From: a virus | IMG/VR virus record: IMGVR_UViG_3300034198_017658 | Location: 1 to 64,000 of that record | Length of the DNA stretch: 64,000 nucleotides | Reading direction: 5' to 3' (one strand) | Shown: positions 39,657 through 48,689 of the stretch, in pieces | How positions within the stretch are numbered: the stretch's first letter is position 1 | Layout of the letters: each line of letters begins with the position of its first letter | Position numbers and translations under genes: made by a program | Notes under the pieces: generated by a model | Database searches by the model: none | The model's input: the letters and a program-made list of their open reading frames with translations, nothing else | Told to the model about the DNA's origin: nothing

Positions 39657-40925
39657 TTATGCAGTTACAGCGACTTGAACTTCAATGTTCTTGATTTCAA
39701 ACGCTGGTGTGAGCACGAGGTCAACAAACGCCTTGTTTTCTGCTGGCCAGTAACTTACTGTAAAGTCACTGTCGAGCAAGGCACCTACTTGTTGCATGCC
39801 GCGCAATGCCGAAGTAATTGCTGTCTCCATTGAGTTACGTGTCTGTAACGTTGAAGCCTCGCCAACAAACTTCGAGCAAACTTGTCTAACCAACAGAGCA
39901 GCCTCGGTGACTATTCTCATGGTCGAAATTCTTGTGTAATCTGAAGTAGCTGCTGCCATTGTCAATCCCTCTACGAACACAGGTACTTTATTGAAATTCA
40001 ATGCAATAAAGTTAACTCCAAGGTCTGATAAACCACCTTGCTGAGTTCTTGTAGGATTGTAACGGAGTGAAGCTACGTTATAAGCTGTCTTGTTTACTGG
40101 TGAAGTAAAGGATGACATTCTGCTAATTGCTGCTGCAAATGCACATGCGCCATTAGCGTAACCCCATTCTGCTGGGTAGTTAACTGGCTTGACTTCAGTC
40201 GCAATAACAACAACGTGTCTACCAATTTCCGACATAGCATCTGAATCTCTGCTAATTAAGTTAGCAGGGCCTGCACCGGAATTATAAACATGAGTTGATA
40301 CTTGTGCTGGTGTCATAAATTGGGTTGTGCCAATGTATGGCTTAATTCCCATAACAGCAAAGCATGCGTGTGAATTTTCCGAAATTTCTTTAACTTTTGT
40401 AGCAACTTTGAGAGCAAAGCTACCCGATCCAGTACCGTTGTTGGCGTAAAAACCAAATCCAGTTCCAGTGGTCAATGTATTTGGAGTTGCTCCGTCAACA
40501 TCCCACTCTTCCGGATGACCAGAACGGCCCCAAGGAACGATAATGTCTGGTTGACCAGCTTCTGCTGCTTCAAATGCGGCGTCAAAAACGTTTCCGCCAC
40601 CTGTTGCTGCATAAGTTGCGCTGGTTATTGCACCAGTGGTATAGTTAAATGTTGAGTCTGCTGGAAGTGGAACGATGAAAATTCTTTCTGCGCCACCTTG
40701 TACCAATTCATAGTATCCCCTATGAACATCGGAATCTTTTCCGAATGCAGTGATAACATCTTGTTCAGTGGTAGCCTGAACTACGTCAAGATCCTTAACG
40801 TTGCCAGTTCCATCTGCGGTTCCTCTTACAGCAATAAGAACCACTCTAGGTCCTACAGGAGTATCCTGACGAGAAATGCTATAAAATCTATCTTTTACTA
40901 TTGTTTTTACACCTGGTAGAGCCAT
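39657..40925 (-). CDS. Tail sheath protein (major candidate)
   Basis: A 422-residue protein with the layout of a small contractile-tail sheath. The N-terminal strand region contains VVLIAVRGTADG and a F-G-K-D motif. A region with GGAERIFIVPLP follows. The C-terminal domain contains VASLRYNPTRTQQGGLSDLGVNFI, corresponding to the conserved 'L-N-x-x-G-(V/I)-N-x-I' region, and then a helix with repeated Ala and Arg plus the final beta hairpin (EIKNIEVQVAVTA). A strong ribosome binding site and an upstream ATTACTATAT motif fit high late expression. A second, longer sheath-like gene lies upstream; which of them forms the bulk of the sheath is not decidable here. Confidence 0.8.
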   Translation of the reverse strand: MALPGVKTIVKDRFYSISRQDTPVGPRVVLIAVRGTADGTGNVKDLDVVQATTEQDVITAFGKDSDVHRGYYELVQGGAERIFIVPLPADSTFNYTTGAITSATYAATGGGNVFDAAFEAAEAGQPDIIVPWGRSGHPEEWDVDGATPNTLTTGTGFGFYANNGTGSGSFALKVATKVKEISENSHACFAVMGIKPYIGTTQFMTPAQVSTHVYNSGAGPANLISRDSDAMSEIGRHVVVIATEVKPVNYPAEWGYANGACAFAAAISRMSSFTSPVNKTAYNVASLRYNPTRTQQGGLSDLGVNFIALNFNKVPVFVEGLTMAAATSDYTRISTMRIVTEAALLVRQVCSKFVGEASTLQTRNSMETAITSALRGMQQVGALLDSDFTVSYWPAENKAFVDLVLTPAFEIKNIEVQVAVTA

Positions 40926-40972
40926 TGTCCTTTAGACCTCCGCTTGCAGCAAAACTTATTTTTACTTCAAGA

Positions 40973-40982
40973 ATATAGTAAT
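40973..40982 (-). promoter_or_regulatory. Shared ATTACTATAT motif, candidate late promoter of the sheath gene
   Basis: The minus strand reads ATTACTATAT 47 bases upstream of the sheath start, in an 88-base intergenic gap that holds nothing else recognisable. The same ten bases occur upstream of the tail fibre gene at 61507 and the small gene at 44941, with a near copy before the ferritin-like gene. Confidence 0.5.
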
Positions 40983-41013
40983 GGGTAGTATTTCAAAACA
41001 AACTACATAAATA

Positions 41014-41751
41014 TTATGAATTTGGTGTAGCGCCTTGGTATAGGTCAATAATATTTAAATCTGTTCCCTCAGTTGAAGGGGTTGAATGGCTATAATATTG
41101 GTCCCAAATTTCTTTTTCATAAGCCATATATCTTCTTACATCTATGGCTATTTCTTCTATTTTGTTAACTTCCATAGCAAACAGCTTTTCAGTAGTTAAC
41201 ATATAGCTAACAGTTCTTTTATTAACGTCTTCAGACCCTCTATTTTCTTCTGAATCAGACAGTCTTCTAGCGTAAACTAATTCAGAAGCTCCTAATCTTT
41301 TAAAAACTGGAGTATACTCTAACATAAAATCCTCAAAAGCTTCTATTATTTGTTCCGCGACTTCTGGTCCAGAACTTCTTCCAGTAGTCCCTTTTAACTT
41401 ACTTCCTTCAGTTGTTTCTGTAATAACAGTAAAGGTTATTACATTTTGAAATCTTTGTCCAAAAACTGCTACATCCTTATTAGGGGAAATTCTAGTTCTG
41501 GGCTTTGGTTCTGTTGAATGAGCTTTTCTTAATTCTAAGCCATAAACTATGACTGGATAATGGACATAATCACCAGACTGTGTTGGTTTTATTTTAATAT
41601 CTGGATATGCGTTTTCCCAAAGGGCTTTAACAGCAGTTATAAATTCTAGATAACTTAAGTTGCCCTGCGCTTGTAGTGGCGCGCCAAACATTCTATCGTA
41701 GTCTATTTCATTTACATTAGAAGCTGGAAATCTTATTTGGTTCTGTGGCAT
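41014..41751 (-). CDS. Tail completion/terminator-like neck protein
   Basis: A 245-residue protein between the two sheath-like genes and downstream of the neck genes. It has a mixed alpha/beta composition, with a helix around YLEFITAVKALWENAY and strands around VAVFGQRFQNVITFTVITE, followed by a helix VAEQIIEAFEDFMLEY. This order (helix, long beta pair, helix) is that of tail terminator/completion proteins of the gpU/gp15 type, although no motif proves it. It overlaps the upstream stop by one base. Its last residues are GATPNS, echoing the Ala-Thr-Pro motif of the large adhesin. Confidence 0.55.
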   Translation of the reverse strand: MPQNQIRFPASNVNEIDYDRMFGAPLQAQGNLSYLEFITAVKALWENAYPDIKIKPTQSGDYVHYPVIVYGLELRKAHSTEPKPRTRISPNKDVAVFGQRFQNVITFTVITETTEGSKLKGTTGRSSGPEVAEQIIEAFEDFMLEYTPVFKRLGASELVYARRLSDSEENRGSEDVNKRTVSYMLTTEKLFAMEVNKIEEIAIDVRRYMAYEKEIWDQYYSHSTPSTEGTDLNIIDLYQGATPNS

Positions 41752-43343
41752 TACGCACCTCTACCTGTTGATACGTTGAATGATATTTCTCTTAATGTTC
41801 TTGAAGAAATTAAAACTATACTAAAATATATTTTACTTTTTTCTTCTTTATCTGCAAAAGCTTCTAATTTATAGTCTCTTATTATATCATTTTCTTTTAA
41901 GAATGAAAGTAATGTTTCTACTTTCGCAGTTGTTTTTGCGTAACTAAATTTACCTATTGAATTTTTTGCCATTGCCTGGACCTCTGCTATAACCATAGCG
42001 GCAAGTCTAATATTACTTGAATCCTTAAAATTATCACTTACAGATTGAGTATAATCACTTGTCAGATAAGTATCATATGGACCAACTGTTTTTCTAGATC
42101 TACCACCTCTTACGATTGTATTAATATTTTTTGCATTCAATGCCCTAACCTGATCTACGTTTAAATTTGCTCCATGGATAGATAAAGCCGAAGGTATTTT
42201 TTGTTTGCTTAAACCTTTATTAACTTGATTCGAACACAACATGCCGGCAACTGCTGCGGCTACAGAATTGCTATAACTTAACTGCATTTGTTTATGGGCA
42301 AAGATTGCCTCACCATAAACAAGTAATACATGCTTTCCAGTGTCCTTTGTTATATAACCATTTGTATCCACAACTGATTGAATGTCAAAATTTGTTGCCA
42401 ATAGTTCTGTTACATCACTTGAACTGACGCCATCATTTTTTGATCCTGCTATACCTATTGTTATTTCTCCAGTATTTTGTTGAATTTTATAACAAAAATT
42501 AGCTAATTGTTTTACAAAATTAACTCCACCAGTATTTACTATACTTATCTCAAGCGGAACAATAACATCTAAAAACTCATACTCTTCTAACAGCTTATAG
42601 CATTGTGACAATCTATCATAATAAGATTCATAAAAAGAATATGTTTCATTAAGTGAATCTTTAAATATCTTAATATTTCTTTCAGAAACCTTACTTACAT
42701 ACTCACTCATATAACCAGCAGACATTACGTATATGTCACGCGCTCCGCAAGAATAAGCATCAAATACACCTCTAAGTAAGGGTGAATTCATATCTCCTCT
42801 TAACAAATCTATTGCATTTTGCATTGAAACAATTTTTTGTATGCCATAAGGTTCCATTGCATCAGTGTGACCTATGAGCATTAGATTATTGGTGTCAAAT
42901 TGGCCCATTTGTCTATACTTTGATTTTGGATTTAATGCTACAGTTTTATCAACAAGTCCATACGTTGGTTCGGCATATATACTGTACCCTGTTTTATTCT
43001 CTAAATTTATTTCTTTTAGATCAGTTACTCCATTAACTTTAGTGTTAATGCCAATGGTGTATACACCATCAAATAAATTTAGAGGAACCTTTATATTTAA
43101 TTCGTATGAACCTTCTGATATTCTTTCAACATAATCTGTTTCACTAAAATATTGTATTAAAGTGGGAGATGCTGCTGTAGCTTTTTCAACACTATATATG
43201 TAAGGACCAAGTATTCTTGCTCCAGTGCTGTTGAATCCTCTATTTAAATAAATGTTTATTTCAGAACTTGGATCTAAATATTCATATCCATCTTTATATA
43301 CAAATGGTATTTTAACGAATAAACCGGGAGATGCTATTAACAT
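41751..43343 (-). CDS. Second, longer tail-sheath-like protein
   Basis: A 530-residue protein with sheath architecture. An N-terminal extension includes SPGLFVKIPFVYKDG. The NLMLIGHTDAMEPYG strand and SPLLRGVFDAYSCGARDIYV (about residues 190-210) correspond to the sheath 'S-P-L-x-x-A-x-x-x-F-x-x-G-A' region. The later region LVYGEAIFAHKQM and the C-terminal VRALNAKNINTIVRGG resemble the 'A-L-N-x-x-x-x-N-x-I' block, followed by helices and a final strand hairpin. It is longer and more AT-rich than the other sheath candidate. It may form a collar or connector ring or a second sheath species. Identification is by pattern, not alignment. Confidence 0.65.
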   Translation of the reverse strand: MLIASPGLFVKIPFVYKDGYEYLDPSSEINIYLNRGFNSTGARILGPYIYSVEKATAASPTLIQYFSETDYVERISEGSYELNIKVPLNLFDGVYTIGINTKVNGVTDLKEINLENKTGYSIYAEPTYGLVDKTVALNPKSKYRQMGQFDTNNLMLIGHTDAMEPYGIQKIVSMQNAIDLLRGDMNSPLLRGVFDAYSCGARDIYVMSAGYMSEYVSKVSERNIKIFKDSLNETYSFYESYYDRLSQCYKLLEEYEFLDVIVPLEISIVNTGGVNFVKQLANFCYKIQQNTGEITIGIAGSKNDGVSSSDVTELLATNFDIQSVVDTNGYITKDTGKHVLLVYGEAIFAHKQMQLSYSNSVAAAVAGMLCSNQVNKGLSKQKIPSALSIHGANLNVDQVRALNAKNINTIVRGGRSRKTVGPYDTYLTSDYTQSVSDNFKDSSNIRLAAMVIAEVQAMAKNSIGKFSYAKTTAKVETLLSFLKENDIIRDYKLEAFADKEEKSKIYFSIVLISSRTLREISFNVSTGRGA

Positions 43344-43346
43344 AAA

Positions 43347-43727
43347 TTAACTCGATGGACTTTCTTTAGTTGCTCCAACCGTCCAATAATGGATTTCCCC
43401 AAGTCTTCCTCTAACTGGGTAACATTCTTCTATTACATAGATAATGTAGTCATTTAACCCTGCTGGAGAGCTTTCATATATTCTATCACCAGAATTTGGA
43501 TTAATTGAACTTTCAAAATAATAAATTCTATCTGAATTAATTATTATTCCTTCTATTTCCTCTTCTTTTGTTGAAGCTAAATACCTAGAAGCTGCCGTTA
43601 TATGCCTAGTTGTCACTCTTTCAAATCGGTCAGAATATAGACCATCATCAGATAATCTTCTTTGCAACAGTACGTCATGGCCCCATTCTCTCAATATTTT
43701 TTTAAATATAGATTTTGAATTAATCAT
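43347..43727 (-). CDS. Head-tail joining (stopper-like) protein
   Basis: A 126-residue protein with the pattern of head-closure proteins. An N-terminal helix is followed by WGHDVLLQRRL, a strand region, and a C-terminal GDRIYESSPAGLNDYIIYVIEECYPV hairpin like the 'G-D-(R/V)-I' segment of stopper proteins such as SPP1 gp16. It overlaps the upstream neck gene by eight bases and precedes the sheath-like genes. It probably sits between adaptor and tail. The match is to a fold pattern, so confidence is moderate. Confidence 0.55.
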   Translation of the reverse strand: MINSKSIFKKILREWGHDVLLQRRLSDDGLYSDRFERVTTRHITAASRYLASTKEEEIEGIIINSDRIYYFESSINPNSGDRIYESSPAGLNDYIIYVIEECYPVRGRLGEIHYWTVGATKESPSS

Positions 43728-44613
43728 ACTGCCTTAATCTTCTGTCGTTTGTAGTATCATCTTGGGCGACATAAGCTCTTCCAACAGAGTACATATCTTT
43801 GCTAATAAGATAAATTCTCTTTCCAGTTCCAGGGTCTCTTTCTGTAAGAGTAACTTTTCTCTTTGGAAGACCTTTTGGAAGTACGCCTTTCATGTTTACT
43901 TTTCTTGCTATGACTTCTCTTCTAAGGGAAGCGGCTATTTGACACCATGTTGTTGCGTTTGATCTTGTAGCTATCTGCCTTGGTGCTGATCTGTTAACTA
44001 TTTCTAAATCTCCCAATTTCAAAGATAATTCATCATCTCCACCAAATCCATATGTTCTGCTTAGATCGCATGCTGAAGCAGCTTTAACATAATCTAATAT
44101 TATATAAGGAAAAGTCCCTGGGTCTTCTGTCCCATCAAAATGATACATTTCTTGTATTTCTAAAGAATGGTTATAAACTATTTCACCTATTTCTATTAAA
44201 GATGCTTCTGGAAATATTGGTGCCAACTCTTCTGGATCAAGATAAAGCGGGCTAACATCTGGTGCAAAAACTATTGTTTCATCAGATCTAAGTGTTACCG
44301 TGGGCTTATATTCTGTGGTAGAGGTGTTGGCATATATGTTCATCCTGGACACAATGCTTCTATTAGCCACCGTAGTACCAGTAAAAGAAACTGCATAAGC
44401 CCCCGGCAAAGCGGGCGTGAATTCATAGTACCAATCTGAAGAGGTTACTTGGACTGCTAGTTCATCATCTATGACTGGTATTTCGTCAGAATTAACTATA
44501 CGCACGACAACGGATACCACATTAGCTTCTATTTGGTTGCCATTAGAGTCTTGATCAAAAAATTTAATCTTTAATTTAACCCTGTCATTTACCAGCACAT
44601 TATTAATAGTCAT
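43720..44613 (-). CDS. Neck/connector protein with N-terminal Ig-like domain
   Basis: A 297-residue protein. Residues 1-95 form a beta sandwich-like segment (VKLKIKFFDQDSNGN, then WYYEFTPALPGAYAVSFTG), of the kind that decorates phage head and neck proteins. Residues 130-220 are mixed helical and contain LDYVKAASACDLSRTYG and a Trp-Cys segment. The C-terminus is basic with KGLPKRKVTLTERDPG and VGRAYVAQDD. I recognise no exact family. The place immediately before the stopper-like gene suggests a head-tail adaptor. The gene has ATTAATAGTCATTTT-type AT-rich surroundings and an upstream GGAG at suitable distance. Confidence 0.55.
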   Translation of the reverse strand: MTINNVLVNDRVKLKIKFFDQDSNGNQIEANVVSVVVRIVNSDEIPVIDDELAVQVTSSDWYYEFTPALPGAYAVSFTGTTVANRSIVSRMNIYANTSTTEYKPTVTLRSDETIVFAPDVSPLYLDPEELAPIFPEASLIEIGEIVYNHSLEIQEMYHFDGTEDPGTFPYIILDYVKAASACDLSRTYGFGGDDELSLKLGDLEIVNRSAPRQIATRSNATTWCQIAASLRREVIARKVNMKGVLPKGLPKRKVTLTERDPGTGKRIYLISKDMYSVGRAYVAQDDTTNDRRLRQYD

Positions 44614-44653
44614 TTTTGCTCCATTTTAAAAAATATACTTAATAGTAGCGATT

Positions 44654-44941
44654 TTATGGATTTATTATAACTTGGTTTTCACCGACTACAGCTACTGACT
44701 CAAGAGCCATAAAGGCTTCAATTTGGTTATCCAATATTTCGATAACTATAGTTCCTTGGCTCATAACTTCCAAACTTGTAATCCCTATCGTTGTTAAATT
44801 TGAATAATCTTCAAAAGTTTTGTAAAAAACAGTTATATTATTTAATGTGATTGGATTTTGCAAACTTGGTGCGTAAATAAGCACCGTGCCATTATAGCTT
44901 GTAAATGGTTCATTATATGATATAGGTTCGTTATACAGCAT
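44654..44941 (-). CDS. Small beta-rich virion-region protein
   Basis: A 95-residue protein of alternating hydrophobic strands (GTVLIYAP, NNITVFYKT, TIVIEILDNQI, SVAVVGENQVIINP) with no helix-rich part and no recognised family. It opens the neck/tail unit: the upstream 45-base gap separates it from the oxygenase block and carries the ATTACTATAT motif 25 bases before the start. It may be a small capsid decoration or neck protein. The N-terminus contains a duplicated YNEP (NEPISYNEPF). Confidence 0.55.
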   Translation of the reverse strand: MLYNEPISYNEPFTSYNGTVLIYAPSLQNPITLNNITVFYKTFEDYSNLTTIGITSLEVMSQGTIVIEILDNQIEAFMALESVAVVGENQVIINP

Positions 44942-44966
44942 GGTTTAGCTTTCTGGGATCCTAGCT

Positions 44967-44976
44967 ATATAGTAAT
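44967..44976 (-). promoter_or_regulatory. Shared ATTACTATAT motif, candidate late promoter of the neck/tail unit
   Basis: The minus strand reads TATTACTATATAGC here, 25 bases before the start of the 95-residue gene and just after the end of the last oxygenase gene. It marks the boundary between the accessory block and the tail block. The ten-base core is identical to those at 40973-40982 and 61542-61551. Confidence 0.5.
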
Positions 44977-44986
44977 AATAAAAGTG

Positions 44987-45781
44987 TTATTCTAATCCAA
45001 CGTCTTTTTTAAGATTTAATAACCAGATTCTATGATCAGATTCAATCGGCTTTGGACTAAAATGCTCTGGGGTACCATAAAGACATGCTCCTAGGTAGGC
45101 TATTCTTTTACCTTTTAATACAGGAGCAACTTCGTGTGTACCAATAAAATTAGCTGGGTATATCAATATATCGCCCATTTTTGGTTTATGTTTATATTTT
45201 GCATATTTAAAATATATATCACCGCCAGTATAAGTGGTCCCATCTAAACTCGACTCTTCTTCAACCCCAGTATTTAAATATATATTTATACTTAATTTAC
45301 TGTGTTTAGGGTATTCATTTCTTGATACACTAGAAAATTCATAGGAAATTTGATCGTCACAATGTGGACCTATCTGCTGGCCATCTGTATAGGTAGCTAT
45401 ATGGCCAGGTATTCTCCACCAACAAACAGTTGCTGCTTCTGGATAAAGTTTACAGTATTCAACTAGCACATCATACATTAAAAGTTCTAGCTGATTAATT
45501 AATTCTATTTGTTCTTTTGTTGGTTTTCTATCTGACATCCTACAGAGTGGATCTATGAATCTTTCAGGGGCTAAAGAAACACTATTGACATCAAATCTAA
45601 AACCGGTTTTATTTACTGCAAAGGTTTTTCCATTTTCCTCTACATATGTAAAAGTATTCTCTTCTTCTTGCTTAAGCCATTCTATGTATTCAAATAAAAA
45701 TTTTTGATTTATATCAAAGGTATTTTCAAACAGAACAAGACCGCAACCTTTATCTTGAATTATTAATTTATTTTTATTCAT
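44987..45781 (-). CDS. 2OG-Fe(II) oxygenase, tandem paralogue 4
   Basis: A 264-residue member of a four-gene tandem family. The double-stranded beta-helix core contains the iron motif H-x-D in IGPHCDDQ (H140, D142), the distal His in GTHEVAP (H216) and the 2OG-anchoring Arg in KRIAYLG (R226). The GD-I-x-I-Y-P-A-N segment before the distal His is the family's usual turn. An N-terminal segment containing CGLVLFENTFDIN is shared by all four. Such proteins couple 2OG decarboxylation to hydroxylation of a protein or small-molecule substrate; the substrate is unknown. All key residues are present, so activity is expected. Confidence 0.85.
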   Translation of the reverse strand: MNKNKLIIQDKGCGLVLFENTFDINQKFLFEYIEWLKQEEENTFTYVEENGKTFAVNKTGFRFDVNSVSLAPERFIDPLCRMSDRKPTKEQIELINQLELLMYDVLVEYCKLYPEAATVCWWRIPGHIATYTDGQQIGPHCDDQISYEFSSVSRNEYPKHSKLSINIYLNTGVEEESSLDGTTYTGGDIYFKYAKYKHKPKMGDILIYPANFIGTHEVAPVLKGKRIAYLGACLYGTPEHFSPKPIESDHRIWLLNLKKDVGLE

Positions 45782-45789
45782 ATATCCTT

Positions 45790-46671
45790 TTAATAATTTG
45801 AATTAGTAATATGGTATTGATAGGAAGTATCTAAATATCCTTTAGATTTTAAATATGCCCTATAGTCTTCGGTGAGCGTTGGCATGTAGAGATTCGTAGC
45901 ATATTTTGCCAATTCCGGCTCTTTTATTGGATCAACTACATTTTCATTTACTTCTGGGTTTGGAGTTCCATGACTATACCAACCCAAATAGGTAAATCTA
46001 CTTCCACCTTTAATTGACTTTACCTCATGAGCTGCCATAAAGTTTGAGGGGAAAAACATTATATCTCCCTTTTTTGGTTTATAGTCAATGTCTAAATAAT
46101 TAAAATAATGATGTCCTTCAACAAAATTTTTTCCGTTTAGTTCCTCTTCTGAATCAACAGAATCATTAAAATAAATTATTACACTAATAATATTTCTAGT
46201 AGCCAATTGGTCTGGCGGAATTCTTATTCCATATATATAATCTGCGCTTACGTCTGAATGTGATCCTAAAAAAACATCTTTTTCATAAGAAACAATATGG
46301 CTTTTTACTTTCCACCATACGCATTTAAATGCTAATGGAAACAATTCAAAATATTTATATAGATATTCATCTTTTGTTTTTTCTAAAAAAGAAAGTAATT
46401 CTACTACTTCTGGTCTTTGGTCCCTATGTATTGCGGAACCTCTGCCTGGCATTTTTTCAACGCTATCTTTATGAAAAAAATATCCACTTTTATTTATATA
46501 AATTTCATTATTAGTCTCTGGGTCTATCGTTAGCGAGTACATTGCGTCACGTTCTTTTTGAACTGCTTCTTTAGAAAAATTATAAACATAATCAAAGTCT
46601 ATATCAATAGCGTCCCTAAATAAGACAACCCCACCACCTAAATGTTCTGCTTCTGCGTCTTTATTTATCAT
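45790..46671 (-). CDS. 2OG-Fe(II) oxygenase, tandem paralogue 3
   Basis: A 293-residue paralogue of the neighbouring genes, with GGGVVLFRDAIDIDFDYV at the N-terminus, SHSDVSADYI containing H138 and D140, SNFMAAHEVKS with H215 and SRFTYLG with R225. The acceptor-side segment NDSVDSEEELNGKNF is nearly identical to that of paralogue 1 (NDHVDSEEELNGKNF), showing recent common descent. The gene overlaps the upstream paralogue by 11 bases. Substrate unknown; all catalytic ligands are intact. Confidence 0.86.
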   Translation of the reverse strand: MINKDAEAEHLGGGVVLFRDAIDIDFDYVYNFSKEAVQKERDAMYSLTIDPETNNEIYINKSGYFFHKDSVEKMPGRGSAIHRDQRPEVVELLSFLEKTKDEYLYKYFELFPLAFKCVWWKVKSHIVSYEKDVFLGSHSDVSADYIYGIRIPPDQLATRNIISVIIYFNDSVDSEEELNGKNFVEGHHYFNYLDIDYKPKKGDIMFFPSNFMAAHEVKSIKGGSRFTYLGWYSHGTPNPEVNENVVDPIKEPELAKYATNLYMPTLTEDYRAYLKSKGYLDTSYQYHITNSNY

Positions 46672-47584
46672 TCAGTAATTCCTTTTGTGTGTCTGCACTA
46701 TTATAGCTTCTACTTGTGGGTTGCAATAGTTTTGCTAATAATTCTTGACTTTTGCCTTTGTATTTTTCTTTAACAAAATTAATGTACTGCTCAACTATTT
46801 CTGGCATCCAAATTTGACCCTGGTTTCCCACTGGTATATTTTCTTTAGTTATATCTATGCCTCTTTCTTTGTGGATGGACCCTTGAGAATAATACCCGAT
46901 GTATGCATACCTATTTCCATCCTTGCACTCGTGTACTTGATGTGAGGCAATGTAATTAGATGGAAACATTAGTAAATCTCCAGCTTTTGGAGTGTACTTA
47001 ACACCTATATATGGGAATTCTATTTCTCCACCAACATATTCGTCATTTATAATTTTATCTTTTGATTCAACTGAGGAATTAAAATAAAGTATAGAACCAA
47101 GAACACTTCTAGTGGCAACCTGCAAATCTGGTTCAAAACCCGGTTGATAATTAACGTCGTTATCGCTATGAAGACCCATACTACTGGAAGGTCCATATGC
47201 CAAAATATGACCTTGTGTTCTCCACCAAAGACTTGGAAGAACCATCGGATAAATTGATATATATTCAAGTAAACAACTTCTAAATGCCAATTCACAATTA
47301 ATAAAAAAATTAACTATTTTTGGATCAGTATTTTGAAGTAAAAAATTCATTATGTGACTAGAACTTTTTTCTATATCTTCTATAGCGTATCTATGCCCGC
47401 TTCTATTAATAGCGTATAATCCATTGCCTAGTTCATCTTTTATAATAACATAGTCTTCTTTAACTGCCTTATTTTTTAAAGATTTTATAAAGGGAATTAT
47501 TTCAGTATGATTTTCCATAGAAATAACTTTTTCAAAAAGAACAATTCCACTACCCAATTGTTTTGGAGTAATACTATTTAACAT
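46661..47584 (-). CDS. 2OG-Fe(II) oxygenase, tandem paralogue 2
   Basis: A 307-residue paralogue with LGSGIVLFEKVISMEN near the N-terminus, GLHSDNDVNYQ containing H139 and D141, SNYIASHQVHE with H215, and NRYAYIGYYSQG with R225. A C-terminal tail of about 60 residues is lysine- and glutamine-rich and differs from the other copies. It begins one base after the stop of paralogue 1 and overlaps paralogue 3. Sequence divergence between copies is large outside the core, arguing for different substrates rather than simple gene dosage. Confidence 0.86.
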   Translation of the reverse strand: MLNSITPKQLGSGIVLFEKVISMENHTEIIPFIKSLKNKAVKEDYVIIKDELGNGLYAINRSGHRYAIEDIEKSSSHIMNFLLQNTDPKIVNFFINCELAFRSCLLEYISIYPMVLPSLWWRTQGHILAYGPSSSMGLHSDNDVNYQPGFEPDLQVATRSVLGSILYFNSSVESKDKIINDEYVGGEIEFPYIGVKYTPKAGDLLMFPSNYIASHQVHECKDGNRYAYIGYYSQGSIHKERGIDITKENIPVGNQGQIWMPEIVEQYINFVKEKYKGKSQELLAKLLQPTSRSYNSADTQKELLNDK

Positions 47585-47585
47585 C

Positions 47586-48689
47586 TCATATCCTTATTGG
47601 ATCAGTGCCACACGGTCCTTCTGGAAGATTTTCATCTGGCTTGTCTTCATTTGTTGACTCTTCTATTTCTATAGCGTCGTGCGACGTGCTATATTGAGCC
47701 ACTTCTCTGCCCTGATACACTGGATTCCAACCTAATTCTACGTTATTTTTTTCTGGATCTGAATAAATTGAATATTCAGATTTGCAATATTTTTCGTAAT
47801 CATCATAAATATTATTTAACCAAACTGGAGGACACCATTGATAACTTTCCTCTGGTTCAACAACCATAATATTTGCATTTTTATCATTAGCTCCCTGTCC
47901 AAAAAAAGTTAAATAACTATATCTAACACCTTTGCCCATTTGCTCAACATCATGTGATGCAACATAATTTGTTGGAAAAAATATTATGTCACCTTTTCTT
48001 GGTTTATAGGAAATTCCTAAGTGAACAAAACGTAAATTGCCTTTAGTAAAATTTTTTCCGTTTAATTCTTCTTCAGAATCAACATGATCATTAAGATAGA
48101 TTAATGCTCCACAAGTTTGTCTTGATGCAACCATACCCTTTGGCATATAGCGTACACCACCTGTAACTTTATAGTTAGTATCGTTGTCGGCATGACACCC
48201 TAGTCTTCCACCATCTCCATATCTAAGAACATGCCCTCTAGTCTTCCACCATATGCTGCCCAGCATGAGTGGATAATGATCGATATACTTAATCAGGCAT
48301 TTATATATTTGCTCTTCAATGTAGTAGAAAAAATCAGTAACCTCTTTAGGGGTAGCTATGGTGACTGGATCCAGCAGTCTTACTGGTGCAGCTGGTACAT
48401 CTTCCATCCTATATCTAAATCCATCTTCATTTACACCCATTGTTACGCCATCTACATCAATATAAGTCCATCTCGTGCTATGTGCTTCTTCTGCTTTTCC
48501 GTCTATGTGAGATAGTATTATGTCTTGATTTATATCAAAAGCATTTCTAAAGACTACTACACCTGGTCCCAAAATTTCCGTTTCAATAGAAGCTATTTCT
48601 TTTATGATTTCGTTATTTACTTCTGGTGTTGATGGAAACGCAATTTTATTTGCTTGATCATTTTCTATTTGAGTTTGGAAATAACTCAT
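47586..48689 (-). CDS. 2OG-Fe(II) oxygenase, tandem paralogue 1
   Basis: At 367 residues, this is the longest copy. It has an N-terminal extension of about 35 residues and a C-terminal acidic tail (DAIEIEESTNEDKPDENLPE). The core has GCHADNDTNYK with H166 and D168, NYVASHDVEQ with H246 and VRYSYLTFFGQG with R256. The start overlaps the stop of the peroxidase-like gene by four bases (ATGA arrangement), implying coupled translation. Catalytic residues are complete. Confidence 0.86.
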   Translation of the reverse strand: MSYFQTQIENDQANKIAFPSTPEVNNEIIKEIASIETEILGPGVVVFRNAFDINQDIILSHIDGKAEEAHSTRWTYIDVDGVTMGVNEDGFRYRMEDVPAAPVRLLDPVTIATPKEVTDFFYYIEEQIYKCLIKYIDHYPLMLGSIWWKTRGHVLRYGDGGRLGCHADNDTNYKVTGGVRYMPKGMVASRQTCGALIYLNDHVDSEEELNGKNFTKGNLRFVHLGISYKPRKGDIIFFPTNYVASHDVEQMGKGVRYSYLTFFGQGANDKNANIMVVEPEESYQWCPPVWLNNIYDDYEKYCKSEYSIYSDPEKNNVELGWNPVYQGREVAQYSTSHDAIEIEESTNEDKPDENLPEGPCGTDPIRI

